Below, in pieces: positions 1 to 8,879 of a DNA stretch of 64,000 nt. The notes beneath the pieces were generated by a model. That model made no database searches. It saw only the letters and a list, made by a program, of their open reading frames with translations, and was not told the origin of the DNA. Source of the DNA: an uncultured Pseudomonadales bacterium (lineage in GTDB: Bacteria; Pseudomonadota; Gammaproteobacteria; Pseudomonadales; Azotimanducaceae); NCBI GenBank assembly GCA_958295875.1, contig OY282379.1, forward strand, positions 3,563,046 through 3,627,045. The letters run 5' to 3'. Within the stretch, counting starts at the first letter, position 1. Each line of letters begins with the position of its first letter. The position numbers were made by a program, and so were the translations under genes.

Positions 1-47
1 GCCGCCAACACCAAGGCGACGCCGCCGGCAATCAGCGCGCCGCGCAT
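1..47 (-). CDS. Partial gene, start of a probable exported protein
   Basis: On the minus strand an ATG at 47-45 opens a frame that runs off the window after 15 codons. The residues read MRGALIAGGVALVLA, the basic-then-hydrophobic pattern of a signal peptide or N-terminal membrane anchor. A GAGG at 55-58 lies 7 bases upstream of the ATG and is a good ribosome site. It follows the CoA-transferase gene (109-2412) on the same strand after about 60 bases, so the two could be co-transcribed. Nothing more can be said about function. Confidence 0.45.
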   Translation of the reverse strand, partial: MRGALIAGGVALVLA

Positions 48-108
48 GACGTTGCCTCGGTGCTGCCGCACCGCTGCGGCGCCAGCCTAGCCACGCAGCG
101 CGACGCAC

Positions 109-2412
109 TCACAGGGCCGCTTGCAGCGCCGCGCCATGCTCCAACAGCTCGGCGATGGCGCCGTCCGCGTAGCCGAGTTCCAGCAGCAGGCGCTGGGTGT
201 GCTCGCCAGCGAGGCAGGCGCCCGGATAGCTGCCGCCGCGCTCAAACCGCACGATGGGCCCTTGCCGCGGATAGCGGCCCAGTTGCGCGTGGGGCGCCTC
301 GACGACCAGTTCTTCGGCCTGCGCACAAGCATCGTTCACTAGGAACTGCGCCGGCCAGTGAGCGTCGGCGCGCACGCAAACAATGCCGCCGCGGGTGAGG
401 CGCTGCTCCCAGGCGTCTGCGTCATCGGTTTGGAACATCGCTTCCAGCGCCGCTTCGTCGGCGACGCCAAGGCGCTCCCAGTCCGCGTCGCTCGCCACAT
501 GCAGGAACACCCAACCCGCCCTGCATTCATAGAGGCGGCAACGCGGGCCGAGCCCCAGCATGTTGGCGTCCACGCGAGGGCGCTCCGGCTTGCCCGGATA
601 GCTCAAGAAGTCGTCCCAATTGGCGTAGGCGTTGGCGCCGAGCATGTCGACGAAGATCTCCTGCCCCACGCCGGTCGCTTCGCGGGCGACGAGGCCCAAG
701 GTCGCGGCCGTCGCGACGACCATGGACGTGTTCGGATCTGGGCTCACCTCGTTCGCCCGAAACAGTGCCCGCGCCACTTCACGGATGGCTTCCAGCGACA
801 TGGGTTCGTCTTCCGGCAAGCCGCCCATCTGCCAAACCACGCCGCCAAGCGCCGCGCCTGGGATGGGATGTGTCGAGGGCCGCTTGGCGCCAGGCCCCTT
901 GCGTCCGTAGCCGTTGGCCGAGAGGTAGATGAGCCTTGGGTTGTCAGCGCAGAGCGTTTGATAGTCGATGCCGAGCTTCTCCGGCACGCCGGGGCGGTAG
1001 TTGTGGATGAAGACATCGGCGCGTTCGGTGAGCTGCCGCGCGATGCGCCGCCCGGCGGCGGACTTCAAGTCTAGGCAGATGCTCTCCTTGCCGGTGTTGC
1101 AGCGCATGGCGCCGGTGCCGTACATCATGTTGCGGAAGGGATCCCCGGCCAACGGCTCGATCTTGATGACGCGCGCGCCGAGGTCCGCCAGCGTGGAAGC
1201 GCCCAATGGGGCGGCGATGATGGTTGCCGCCTCCACCACGGTGATGCCGGCAAGGGGCCGCTTGCTGGCAGCGCCGGACGTGGCCACAGGCGCGGCGAAC
1301 GGCCGTTGCCGACGCCCAGCGGCCGCCATTTCGATGCGCTTCGCCGCGCTGCCCGGCCGCCCCGGCGTCGCCGTGAGGTCTGCCACGGGGCCGAGTTGGA
1401 TGCCCCCTGCCACGGCCGCGGCATGGCCGTTAGCGACGATGTCTGGGTCTTGCAAGGCCGCTTGAGTGGTCTGGTATTGATGGGCGACGACGCCCCCGTT
1501 GCGGATGAAGACGTCCATCCATTCGCTCGCCGGCTTGGTTTCGATGCGCCGCAACATCGCGTCGCGGAATGGCTCCAGCCCCGCATCGCCCTCCATGGGC
1601 ACGCCGCCGGGCGGCGCCTCGATGCCGGTGGCGGCGAGGAAGTTGTTCATCAGGTGCGGCAGCAGATTGCCGAATTGGAGCCAGCGGCCGTCCTGGGCGC
1701 GTGCCGCGTGGTAATAGATGCGCGGCAGCGTGGTGCGCGGATCCGTGGGTGCCTGCGGCGTGGGGATGACGCCACGCTCGCGCAGATGCTCCACCTGCAA
1801 GCCGCCGATGTCGTAGGCGAGCAGGCCCCGCATGAGCGACGTGTCGAACGCTCCGCCAAGCCCCGTGCGCTGGCGCTTGAGGAGGCTTGCGAGCAATGCC
1901 GCGGCCGCCGCCTGCGCGACAGCGTGGGTGGCCACCTGCAATGCCGAGTAGCAGGGCCCGGCGCGCTGGGCAATGCCTTCGAGGCTCGCCATGCGCCCGA
2001 ACTTGGCGGCGACGGCCGCTTCGACCATGGGATAGTTCCGGTACGGGCCGTCTTCGCCAAAGCCAGACACCGCGCCGTAGATGAGGTCTCCGCGCTCGGC
2101 GCAGAGGTCGGCTTCGCCAAGGCCAAGCGCATCGCGGCGATCTTTGCCGAGAGTCGTCACCACCGCGTCCGCGGTCTGCAGGATCGCGGCGCGCAGGGCG
2201 GCCAACTGCGCTGCATCGTCGAAGTCCACACGCAGCAGGGACTTGCCGCGCAGCCACATGCGCGACGCTGGCATGGCGTGGTTCGGGTCTCCGCCGAGCG
2301 GCTCCACTTTGATGACGTCGGCGCCGAAATCCGCGAGGATCATGGTGGCCAAGCCAGTGACTGGGCCCTCGCCCAAATCGAAGATGCGGAAGGTGGCGAG
2401 CGGTTCGCTCAT
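109..2412 (-). CDS. Two-domain CaiB/BaiF (family III) CoA-transferase
   Basis: 767 residues, about twice the usual 390-430 of a family III CoA-transferase, because two CaiB/BaiF domains are joined head to tail. The N-terminal domain covers about 1-345 (ILADFGADVIKVEPLGGDP near residue 27). The C-terminal domain runs from about 387 and repeats the signature (LADLGARVIKIEPLAGDP). Family members move CoA between carboxylic acids through an aspartyl intermediate in the cytoplasm; the substrate cannot be read here. Fused forms are known in this family and are thought to act as intramolecular dimers. The ATG at 2412 has no strong ribosome site. No operon partner points to a pathway, although a beta-hydroxyacid dehydrogenase follows upstream on the same strand. 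Confidence 0.88.
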   Translation of the reverse strand: MSEPLATFRIFDLGEGPVTGLATMILADFGADVIKVEPLGGDPNHAMPASRMWLRGKSLLRVDFDDAAQLAALRAAILQTADAVVTTLGKDRRDALGLGEADLCAERGDLIYGAVSGFGEDGPYRNYPMVEAAVAAKFGRMASLEGIAQRAGPCYSALQVATHAVAQAAAAALLASLLKRQRTGLGGAFDTSLMRGLLAYDIGGLQVEHLRERGVIPTPQAPTDPRTTLPRIYYHAARAQDGRWLQFGNLLPHLMNNFLAATGIEAPPGGVPMEGDAGLEPFRDAMLRRIETKPASEWMDVFIRNGGVVAHQYQTTQAALQDPDIVANGHAAAVAGGIQLGPVADLTATPGRPGSAAKRIEMAAAGRRQRPFAAPVATSGAASKRPLAGITVVEAATIIAAPLGASTLADLGARVIKIEPLAGDPFRNMMYGTGAMRCNTGKESICLDLKSAAGRRIARQLTERADVFIHNYRPGVPEKLGIDYQTLCADNPRLIYLSANGYGRKGPGAKRPSTHPIPGAALGGVVWQMGGLPEDEPMSLEAIREVARALFRANEVSPDPNTSMVVATAATLGLVAREATGVGQEIFVDMLGANAYANWDDFLSYPGKPERPRVDANMLGLGPRCRLYECRAGWVFLHVASDADWERLGVADEAALEAMFQTDDADAWEQRLTRGGIVCVRADAHWPAQFLVNDACAQAEELVVEAPHAQLGRYPRQGPIVRFERGGSYPGACLAGEHTQRLLLELGYADGAIAELLEHGAALQAAL

Positions 2413-2566
2413 GGGCTTTAGCGCTCAAGTCTTTGCGTTGGCGGCGGATGATACGCCGTGCGCGGCGGCGCTTCTTCGCGGTGGGCACCGGCGGCGCAAA
2501 GGCAGCGCGGCCCTTGGCGCACCATCATCTATGCTTGCGTTTTTCGTTCACCGAAAAGGAATGCCC

Positions 2567-2734
2567 ATGCCAAGCGAACGCAGTGTCGGAACCAGGCTCG
2601 GCCAGTTCCTGTTGTTCATCCTGCTCTCCATCATCACCATCGGCCTGTACCCGCTCTGTTTCTGGGTGTCGCGGATGGAGGAAACCAACAAGCTGTTGGA
2701 CGACATTCTCGTGGAGCTTCGCCGAGAGGCATGA
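2567..2734 (+). CDS. Small DUF4234-like membrane protein
   Basis: 55 residues starting MPSERSVGTRLGQFL. A single membrane segment (about residues 10-32, LLFILLSIITIGLYPLCFWV) is followed by a charged tail, METNKLLDDILVELRREA-like. The pattern of a hydrophobic helix, then IGLYP.CFWV, then an acidic helix resembles the DUF4234 family of small membrane proteins of unknown role. The ATG at 2567 is preferred to the in-frame ATG at 2561 because AAGGA (2556-2560) sits 6 bases before it, whereas it abuts the first. It stands alone on the plus strand between two minus-strand genes. Confidence 0.6.
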   Translation: MPSERSVGTRLGQFLLFILLSIITIGLYPLCFWVSRMEETNKLLDDILVELRREA

Positions 2735-2765
2735 GCCGCCTCTGGCCGGATTCGATGAAACCGTC

Positions 2766-3656
2766 CTAGCGGGCCGGCGTCCCCTGCCGCAGCCGCTCGA
2801 TGAGGCTTGAGGTGTCCCAACGTTCGCCGCCCAGCGCTTCCACGTCTGCGTAGAACTGATCGACGAGCGCGGCGAGCGGCATGCGGGCACCCAGCCGGCG
2901 CGCCGCCGCCAGCGTCATGGCCAAGTCCTTGCGCATCCACTTCACGGCAAAGCCGAAGTCGAACTCGCCCTGCGCCATGGTCGCCGCGCGATTGTCCATC
3001 TGCCAAGATTGGGCGGCGCCCTTCGAGATCACGTCCACTACGGCGGGCACATCCAACCCGGCCCGCTCGGCGAAGTGCAGCCCTTCCGCCAGCCCTTGCA
3101 GCACGCCGGCGATGCATACCTGATTCACCATCTTGGTGAGCTGCCCCGAGCCGACGCCGCCCATGCGCCGCACGGCGCGGGCGTAACATTCGAGCACCGG
3201 TTCGGCGGCGGCGAACGTCGCCGCGTCGCCCCCCACCATGATGGTGAGTTGGCCGTTTTCGGCACCGGCTTGGCCGCCGCTCACCGGCGCATCGAGAAAG
3301 CCTGCGCCGCGCTCGGCCGCGGCAGCCGCGAGTTCCTCGGCCAAGCCGGCGGAAGCCGTGGTGTGATCGATGAGCACGGCGCCCGGCTGCAAGCCGGCGA
3401 CCACGCCCTCAGCGCCAAGCGCCACGCTGCGCACATCGTCGTCGTTGCCGACGCACATGCACACCACATCCGCGCCGGCTGCGGCTTCGGCGGGGGTCGC
3501 CGCGACCGCGCCGGCATGTTCCTCCAGCCACGCTTCGGCGCGCGTCCGCGTGCGGTTGTACACCCGCACGGCGTGGCCAGCGCCGGCCAAGTGCCCGGCC
3601 ATCGGATAGCCCATCACGCCAAGGCCCACGAACGCCACGCTCCGTTCTTCCCGCAT
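2766..3656 (-). CDS. NAD-dependent beta-hydroxyacid dehydrogenase (3-hydroxyisobutyrate dehydrogenase family)
   Basis: 296 residues, the usual family length. The Rossmann motif GLGVMG is at 11-16, the substrate loop DAPVSGG at 122-128, and the catalytic-lysine motif GQLTKMVNQ puts the lysine at 175. These enzymes oxidise short beta-hydroxyacids (3-hydroxyisobutyrate, tartronate semialdehyde and relatives) with NAD(P); the substrate is not defined by the sequence. The start at 3656 is chosen because AAGGAG lies 9 bases upstream; an ATG at 3665 directly abuts that site. The 5' half and its upstream region are duplicated at 5083-5400, in front of selA. Confidence 0.85.
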   Translation of the reverse strand: MREERSVAFVGLGVMGYPMAGHLAGAGHAVRVYNRTRTRAEAWLEEHAGAVAATPAEAAAGADVVCMCVGNDDDVRSVALGAEGVVAGLQPGAVLIDHTTASAGLAEELAAAAAERGAGFLDAPVSGGQAGAENGQLTIMVGGDAATFAAAEPVLECYARAVRRMGGVGSGQLTKMVNQVCIAGVLQGLAEGLHFAERAGLDVPAVVDVISKGAAQSWQMDNRAATMAQGEFDFGFAVKWMRKDLAMTLAAARRLGARMPLAALVDQFYADVEALGGERWDTSSLIERLRQGTPAR

Positions 3657-3795
3657 CGCTTGCATCTCCTTGCGGCCGCGCCGCGCTGGGCGGCGCCAAA
3701 CGGAGCAATGTACTCGAAGCCGGCGCTCAGTCCAGCCGTCCGCGCCACGGCGCTGGCTGGCACAATAGCCCGTTGTGGTCTGTGCCCGCCGCCCG
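3478..3795. repeat. Direct repeat, copy 1: dehydrogenase 5' end plus upstream region
   Basis: This 318-base stretch covers the first 60 codons of the dehydrogenase and its 140-base upstream region. It recurs at 5083-5400 with a constant offset of 1605 and only a few differences. The match ends abruptly after GCCGCCCG at 3795/5400. Copy 2 sits directly before selA, so the ancestral order was probably dehydrogenase (minus) divergent from selA (plus). Confidence 0.9.
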
Positions 3796-4038
3796 ATCCT
3801 TGGTTCCGCTTTGGCTGCTTTGGCGAGGAAGCGATGCGGCAACGCGGTGAGCGCCAGCAGCGGCATAGGCCGTCACGGCGCAAGCGAGGTCTCGCGTTCG
3901 CGATGGCCGACATCCGAGGCCATGAGTACGCTCGAACTGCGAAATCCCTTTGACAGGAGAAGGAGAAGCGCTTACGGTGGGGCCGTCGGGTGCTCCTACT
4001 GGAGCTCGATATGGCCCGCCCAGCCCGACATCACACCA
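3657..4038. other. Intergenic region, no gene seen
   Basis: The first part (to 3795) is the duplicated upstream region of the dehydrogenase. The rest, 3796-4038, contains no convincing coding frame, RNA or terminator. It separates the intact dehydrogenase from the truncated DUF3800 gene and probably marks the edge of the rearrangement. Confidence 0.5.
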
Positions 4039-4764
4039 TCACCTGCTCAAACTTGACCATGCTTTGCTCGCTAGGGCAACTAGGGGTGATGTATCGGGCC
4101 AAACTTTGAGACCGTCGAGAGCGTTGGCCTGCTGTCGTCTGTAGATGTTCGGCAGCATCAGCTTGAAGTATTTGTAGTCGAGACATTCGTCTTTGAAGGC
4201 GCGGTAGACATTGTAGGCAAGCAGGTCGGCGAGCTGAACGCCGTTGGAGAGCTCGCTTCGCGTGAAGAAGGGATACTCGACTATGTGCGGAAACTGCATG
4301 TTGGGGTTGCCGCGACGTTGAAATTGGGCGTGCTGTAACGTGACAGAGCGATTCAGCTGCTTGCTGGTATCGTCCATGACTATCAAGGCTCGATGCCGAG
4401 AGTGGTATTCGCGCATGTAGTGCTCGATGCGTTCCAGCAAGAACTCATACGCCTTCCGATGCAGAGTATCGTGGGTTGTGTTCGGATACAGCTTCCTCTT
4501 GTCGATGACGGTGGCGAACAAGACGGTCTTGCGTTCGTGGACTTGCCGGTAGTAGGTCTCCACCAGCCGCTCCATATCCTTGGGGTGGAGGGAATCCAAG
4601 AAAGAGCTGTGCTTGGTCCGTGCGCCATGATGGCGAATCCAATTGGACTTGATCTCGCAGTCGGCGAGATCGTAGGTGCCTTTGCCATCCCGCGCAAGAT
4701 AGTCAGCAAGTTCCAGCTTCACTCTGAGCAAGCGTCGAGCCCGTTCGGCCTGCAGGGCGGCCAC
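4039..4764 (-). pseudogene. DUF3800 protein, 5'-truncated and fused to an ABC-ATPase fragment
   Basis: Up to 241 codons from a GTG at 4764. The C-terminal part has the DUF3800 hallmarks: IVMDDTSKQL around residue 147, then FTRSELSNGVQLADLLAYNV. DUF3800 proteins are an RNase-H-like family common in mobile and defence regions; their activity is not established. The family's N-terminal acidic segment (an F-DESG-type motif) is absent. The first dozen codons, N-AQVAALQAERARR, continue the ABC-ATPase reading frame that ends at a TAA at 4780-4782. The gene therefore lost its true start and was joined to foreign sequence near 4735. It is probably inactive, though most of the domain is open. Confidence 0.65.
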
Positions 4765-4779
4765 CTGCGCGTTCTCCGT

Positions 4780-5026
4780 TTAGGGGTCCAAGGCGGCGGT
4801 GGGTTCGTCCAGCACCAGCACCAGCGCGGTGCTGACGAGGCCGCGGGCAATGGCGAGGGGCCGCTTCTGGCCCACGGAAAGGGCGCCGCCCGCCCTTCCC
4901 AAGCGCGTCCCAAAGCCGTCGGGAAGATTAGCGACGAACGCATAGGCGCCAGCGATTCGCGCTGCCGCTCCGATGTCGGCTTGGCTGGCTGCGGGATTGC
5001 CGAGGGCGATGTTGTTCGCCACGGTG
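4780..5026 (-). pseudogene. Fragment of an ABC transporter ATPase domain
   Basis: In the minus frame the peptide begins TVANNIALGNPAASQ and continues through LPDGFGTRLG, a degenerate ABC signature (LSVGQ instead of LSGGQ) and the Walker B region LVLVLDEPTAALDP, ending at TAA 4780-4782. The pattern matches the C-terminal half of an exporter-type ATP-binding domain; Walker A and all membrane segments are missing. It is fused in frame upstream to a dehydrogenase remnant and downstream, after the stop, to a DUF3800 frame, so it is a rearranged fossil. Confidence 0.75.
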
Positions 5027-5261
5027 TCGGCGCCGGCTTGGCCGCTGCTCACCGGCCCATCGAGAAAACCTGCGCCGCGTCGGCTGCGGCTTCGGCGGGG
5101 GTGGCCGCGGCCGCGCCGGCATGTTCCTCCAGCCACGCTTCGGCGCGCGTCCGCGTGCGGTTGTACACCCGCACGGCGTGGCCGGCGCCGGCCAAGTGCC
5201 CGGCCATCGGATAGCCCATCACGCCAAGGCCCACGAACGCCACGCTCCGTTCTTCCCGCAT
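5027..5261 (-). pseudogene. Deleted copy of the beta-hydroxyacid dehydrogenase gene
   Basis: The ATG at 5261 and about the first 59 codons match the intact gene at 3656 nearly perfectly, including GLGVMG. The sequence then jumps, with a deletion of about 163 bases relative to the parent, to the DAPVSGG region (read here as DGPVSSGQAG). It then runs in frame into an ABC-ATPase fragment. Two offsets show this: 1605 for 5083-5400 and 1768 for 5029-5079. It lacks the catalytic lysine region and cannot be functional. Confidence 0.8.
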
Positions 5262-5400
5262 CGCTTGCATCTCCTTGCGGCCGCGCCGCGCTGGGCGGCG
5301 CCAAACGGAGCAATGTACTCGAAGCCGGCGCTCAGTCCAGCCGTCCGCAGCTCCGCGCTGGCTGGCACAATAGCCCGTTGTGGTCTGTGCCCGCCGCCCG
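5083..5400. repeat. Direct repeat, copy 2: dehydrogenase 5' end plus upstream region
   Basis: Matches 3478-3795 at an offset of 1605, with scattered substitutions (for example GCGCCACGG versus GCAGCTCCG near 5347). It ends 7 bases before the selA ATG and therefore supplies the whole region upstream of selA. Confidence 0.9.
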
Positions 5401-5406
5401 TGCCTC

Positions 5407-6777
5407 ATGTCGCCAAGAGACTTGCCCAGCGTCGCCGCGGTGCTTGCCGACCCAACGCTCGCCGAGGTGATCGAGCGGCGCGGCGTTGGCTTGGCGAAGG
5501 AAGCGGTGCGCCAACTGCAGGCGGACGCGCGCCGCAGCGGCGATGCGCCCGCTTGGGCGGCGGACGCCGCCCGCTACGCGGTGCCGGTGGAGCGCTGGCT
5601 CGTCGCCCGCGTCGGGCACGGCTACCGGCGCGTTTTCAATCTCACGGGCACGCTCATCCACAGCAACTTGGGGCGCGCGCCCCTCGGCGCGGACATCGCC
5701 GCCGCCGGCATCGCCGCCGCCACCGCGCCGCTCACCTTGGAGTATGACTTGGAGGCCGGCCGCCGCGGCAACCGCGAAGGCGTGGTGGAACAGCGGCTCA
5801 AGCTGTTGACGGGCGCGGCAGCAGCAACCGTGGTGAACAACAACGCGGCGGCGCTCTTGCTCTTGCTCAACACGTTGGCGCTGGGGCGGCCGGTGCCGGT
5901 GTCGCGGGGCGAGCTCATCGAGATTGGCGGCAGCTTCCGCATCCCAGACATCATGGCCCGCGCCGGCTGCCGCTTGGTGGAGGTGGGCACAACCAACCGC
6001 ACCCACCTAGCGGATTACGCCAGCGCCATCGACGCCGACACGCCGCTGTTGTTGAAGGTGCATCCGAGCAACTATCACATCGAGGGCTTCGCTGCCGATG
6101 TGCCCGCGCGGGCGCTTGCCGCCCTCGGCGCCGAACGCGGCCTGCCCCTGTGCGTGGACCTTGGCAGCGGCGCGTTGGTCGATCTCTCCCGCTTCGGGCT
6201 GCCACGCGAGCCAACGCCGCGTGAGACCCTCGCCGCCGGCGCAAGCTTGGTGACGTTCTCCGGCGACAAGCTGCTCGGCGGCCCGCAAGCCGGGCTCATC
6301 GTCGGCAGCGCGGAGTTGGTGGCGCAGTTGAAGGCGAACCCGCTGAAACGCGCCCTGCGGCTGGACAAGGTGGGCCTTGCCCTGCTCGATGCAACGTTGC
6401 GCGCCTACGAGGACGAAGCCACCCTCACGCGCCAAGTTCCACTCATGGCGACGCTGACAACGCCCTTGGCGACGTTGCGGGAGCGCGCAGCAGCGGTGGC
6501 GGAGGCGCTGCGCGAGGCCTTGCCGCCAGGCTTCGACGTGGCTACCGAGGCGGCGACTTGCCAACTTGGCAGCGGCGCGCTGCCCGAACATCTGCTGCCC
6601 AGCATCGCGGTTGCCGTGCGGCCGCCCGACGGCCGAGCGCCCACCCCGCTCGCCCGCCAGCTACGCCACTTGCCGGGCCCGGTGATCGGGCGCGTCCGCG
6701 AGGGCCGGCTCTGGCTCGACATGCGCTGCGCTGAACCCATGGACGAGTTGCTGCGAAGCATCAAGGCGTTGCCGTGA
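5407..6777 (+). CDS. selA: L-seryl-tRNA(Sec) selenium transferase
   Basis: 456 residues, the normal SelA length. SelA is a PLP enzyme that converts Ser-tRNA(Sec) to Sec-tRNA(Sec) with selenophosphate in the cytoplasm. The PLP lysine lies in SGDKLLGGPQAG (K288). Other family motifs are NLTGTLIHSNLGRAPL near residue 78, NNNAAALLLLLNTLA and DLGSGALVDL. The ATG at 5407 is favoured by SelA alignments from memory; an in-frame GTG lies at 5380, and neither has a good ribosome site. The stop overlaps the selB start by four bases (GTGA), so both are translated from one message. selC is at 14202, completing a selenocysteine set apart from selD, which is not in the window. Confidence 0.95.
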   Translation: MSPRDLPSVAAVLADPTLAEVIERRGVGLAKEAVRQLQADARRSGDAPAWAADAARYAVPVERWLVARVGHGYRRVFNLTGTLIHSNLGRAPLGADIAAAGIAAATAPLTLEYDLEAGRRGNREGVVEQRLKLLTGAAAATVVNNNAAALLLLLNTLALGRPVPVSRGELIEIGGSFRIPDIMARAGCRLVEVGTTNRTHLADYASAIDADTPLLLKVHPSNYHIEGFAADVPARALAALGAERGLPLCVDLGSGALVDLSRFGLPREPTPRETLAAGASLVTFSGDKLLGGPQAGLIVGSAELVAQLKANPLKRALRLDKVGLALLDATLRAYEDEATLTRQVPLMATLTTPLATLRERAAAVAEALREALPPGFDVATEAATCQLGSGALPEHLLPSIAVAVRPPDGRAPTPLARQLRHLPGPVIGRVREGRLWLDMRCAEPMDELLRSIKALP

Positions 6778-8645
6778 TCGTGACGCTGGCGGGCCATGTG
6801 GATCATGGCAAGACCTCAATCGTCCGCGCGCTGACCGGCATCGACACAGACCGCCTGGAGGAGGAGAAACGCCGCGGCCTCACCATCGACCTCGGCTTTG
6901 CCTATGCGGACTTCGGCGGCGTTCGCGTCGGGTTCGTGGACGTGCCGGGGCACCACCGCTTCATTCACAACATGGTGGCCGGGGTTGGCCGCCGTCAACA
7001 CGCGCTGCTGGTGGTGGCCGCGGACGACGGCGTGATGCCGCAGACGCGGGAGCACCTGCAAATCCTCGCCCTCATTGGCCTGCAAAGCGGCGTGGTGGCG
7101 ATCAACAAGATCGACCGGGCGACGCCGGCGCAAACGGCGCAAGCGCGCGGCGAGATTCGCGCCCTCGCCGCGGACACCTTCCTGCACGATGCGCCGATCA
7201 TCGAAGTGGCATGCCCGGATGGGCGCGGCATTGCCGAATTGCGCGCGCATCTGGCCGCCGCCGCCCAACGCCATGCCGTGCAACGCGCCGCGCTGCAGTT
7301 CCGCCTCGCGGTGGACCGCGCGTTTTCGGTGCGTGGCGCCGGCGTGGTGGTGACGGGCACCGTGGCGTCTGGCGCCGCCCGGCCCGGCGATGCGCTGGCC
7401 GTGGCCGCCACCGGCCAACCGGCGCGGCTGCGCGGCCTGCGGGTGCAGGACGCCGCGGCGGAAAGCGCCGTGGAGGGCGACCGCGCCGCCATGAACCTTG
7501 GCGGCATTGATTTGCGCGACGTGGCGCGGGGCGATTGGATCGTCACGCCGGAAGCGGCCGGCGCCACCGCCAGCGCCGCCGTGGATTTACAGGTGCTGAA
7601 GGACTTTCCCCGCGCCGTGCGGCATTGGGCGCCGGTGCATGCCTACGTCGCCACCAGCCATGCTCAAGCGCGGGTGGCGTTGCTTGAGGGTTCGCCAGTG
7701 AAACCCGGCGAGGGCGCCATCGTCGACGTGGTCTTCGACGCACCCGCGCACCTGAAGGTGGGCGACCGGCTCATCCTGCGCGATCAGGACTTGGGCCGCA
7801 CCCTGGGCGGTGGCGTCGTCATCGACCCACGCGCCCCCAGTGGCCGGCGGCGCGCGCCCCAACGCCAAGCCCGGCTCGCCGCCATGCGCGAGACAGACCC
7901 CGCCGCCGCCCTCAAGCAACTGGCGGCGCTGGAAGTGGTGGAGCTCGCCGCGTTCAGGAGCAATTGGAACCTCACCGAAAGCGGTGCGCGGGAGGCCGTG
8001 CAACGCGCCGGCGTGGCGCAACGGGGAACGCAACTCATCGACCCGGAGCGTTTGGCGAGCACGCGAGAGGCGCTGTTGGAAGGGCTGGCTCGCCATCATG
8101 AAGCGCTGCCACAGAGCGAAGGCATGACGCAACACGCGCTCGCCCGCGCGCCGGGCATCGCCAGCGGCGCCGTCGATTGGGCCATCGCGGAACTCTTGGA
8201 GAGCGGCCAGTTGCGCTCGCGTTCTGGCCACTTTGCGCTGGCGAGCCATGTCACCGCAGTGCCGGCGAATCTGGCGAGCCTCTTCGAGCGCATCCGGCCG
8301 GCCCTCGACACCGTGCAGCCGCCGAGTTCGGGAGACCTTGCCAAGTCTCTGCAACGCCCCCTGCCCCACTTGGACAAAGACCTGCGGGCGCTGGCCGGCT
8401 TGGGCTTCATCGTGCGCGTGAGCGCCAACCGCTGTTACCTGAAGGAGCGCTTGCTCGAACTCGTCGCCATCGCCCGGCGTCTGGATGCCGACGCCCCTTT
8501 CACCGTGCGCCAATTCCGCGACGCTTCGGGCGTAGGGCGCAACGTGGTGATCGAGGTGCTTGAGCACTTCGACCGGCACGGCTTCACCCGCCGCGAAGGC
8601 GACTTGCGGCGCGTGGTGGGCGACGCCGAGCGCGTGGCGCCGTGA
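6774..8645 (+). CDS. selB: Selenocysteine-specific elongation factor
   Basis: 623 residues. An EF-Tu-like GTPase opens the protein: GHVDHGKT at 7-14, DVPGHHRF, and NKID. Beta-barrel domains follow, and the C-terminal third has the winged-helix repeats that bind the SECIS hairpin. SelB delivers Sec-tRNA(Sec) to UGA codons at the ribosome. The start is a GTG inside the selA stop (GTGA overlap), giving MIVTLAGHVDHGKTS, the expected SelB N terminus. The length fits the bacterial family (about 610-640). Confidence 0.96.
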   Translation: MIVTLAGHVDHGKTSIVRALTGIDTDRLEEEKRRGLTIDLGFAYADFGGVRVGFVDVPGHHRFIHNMVAGVGRRQHALLVVAADDGVMPQTREHLQILALIGLQSGVVAINKIDRATPAQTAQARGEIRALAADTFLHDAPIIEVACPDGRGIAELRAHLAAAAQRHAVQRAALQFRLAVDRAFSVRGAGVVVTGTVASGAARPGDALAVAATGQPARLRGLRVQDAAAESAVEGDRAAMNLGGIDLRDVARGDWIVTPEAAGATASAAVDLQVLKDFPRAVRHWAPVHAYVATSHAQARVALLEGSPVKPGEGAIVDVVFDAPAHLKVGDRLILRDQDLGRTLGGGVVIDPRAPSGRRRAPQRQARLAAMRETDPAAALKQLAALEVVELAAFRSNWNLTESGAREAVQRAGVAQRGTQLIDPERLASTREALLEGLARHHEALPQSEGMTQHALARAPGIASGAVDWAIAELLESGQLRSRSGHFALASHVTAVPANLASLFERIRPALDTVQPPSSGDLAKSLQRPLPHLDKDLRALAGLGFIVRVSANRCYLKERLLELVAIARRLDADAPFTVRQFRDASGVGRNVVIEVLEHFDRHGFTRREGDLRRVVGDAERVAP

Positions 8646-8879
8646 TGCGCGGCGGCGTCTGCTCCCGGGGCCAAGCCGACCCTAGGGCGGTGGCGGATGT
8701 GCGAGCCACAGCAAGCGGCGGTTTCTGGCGCGTCTCGGCTACACTCCCTTGGAACGGCCACAAGCGGTGGTGGACCCTGCGAGACATCCCTTGGCGCGGT
8801 TCGGGCGGCGGCACGTCAAGTGACCGATGCCCGAGCGTGCGCGCTCGCTCCGGTTCACGCAGCGCGGGCCAGCGCCTAG

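Noticed and set aside
3757..3780. TGGCAC...TTGT as a sigma-54 promoter before the dehydrogenase and selA
   Set aside because: The spacing between the two elements is 9 bases rather than about 5, and the second element is incomplete.
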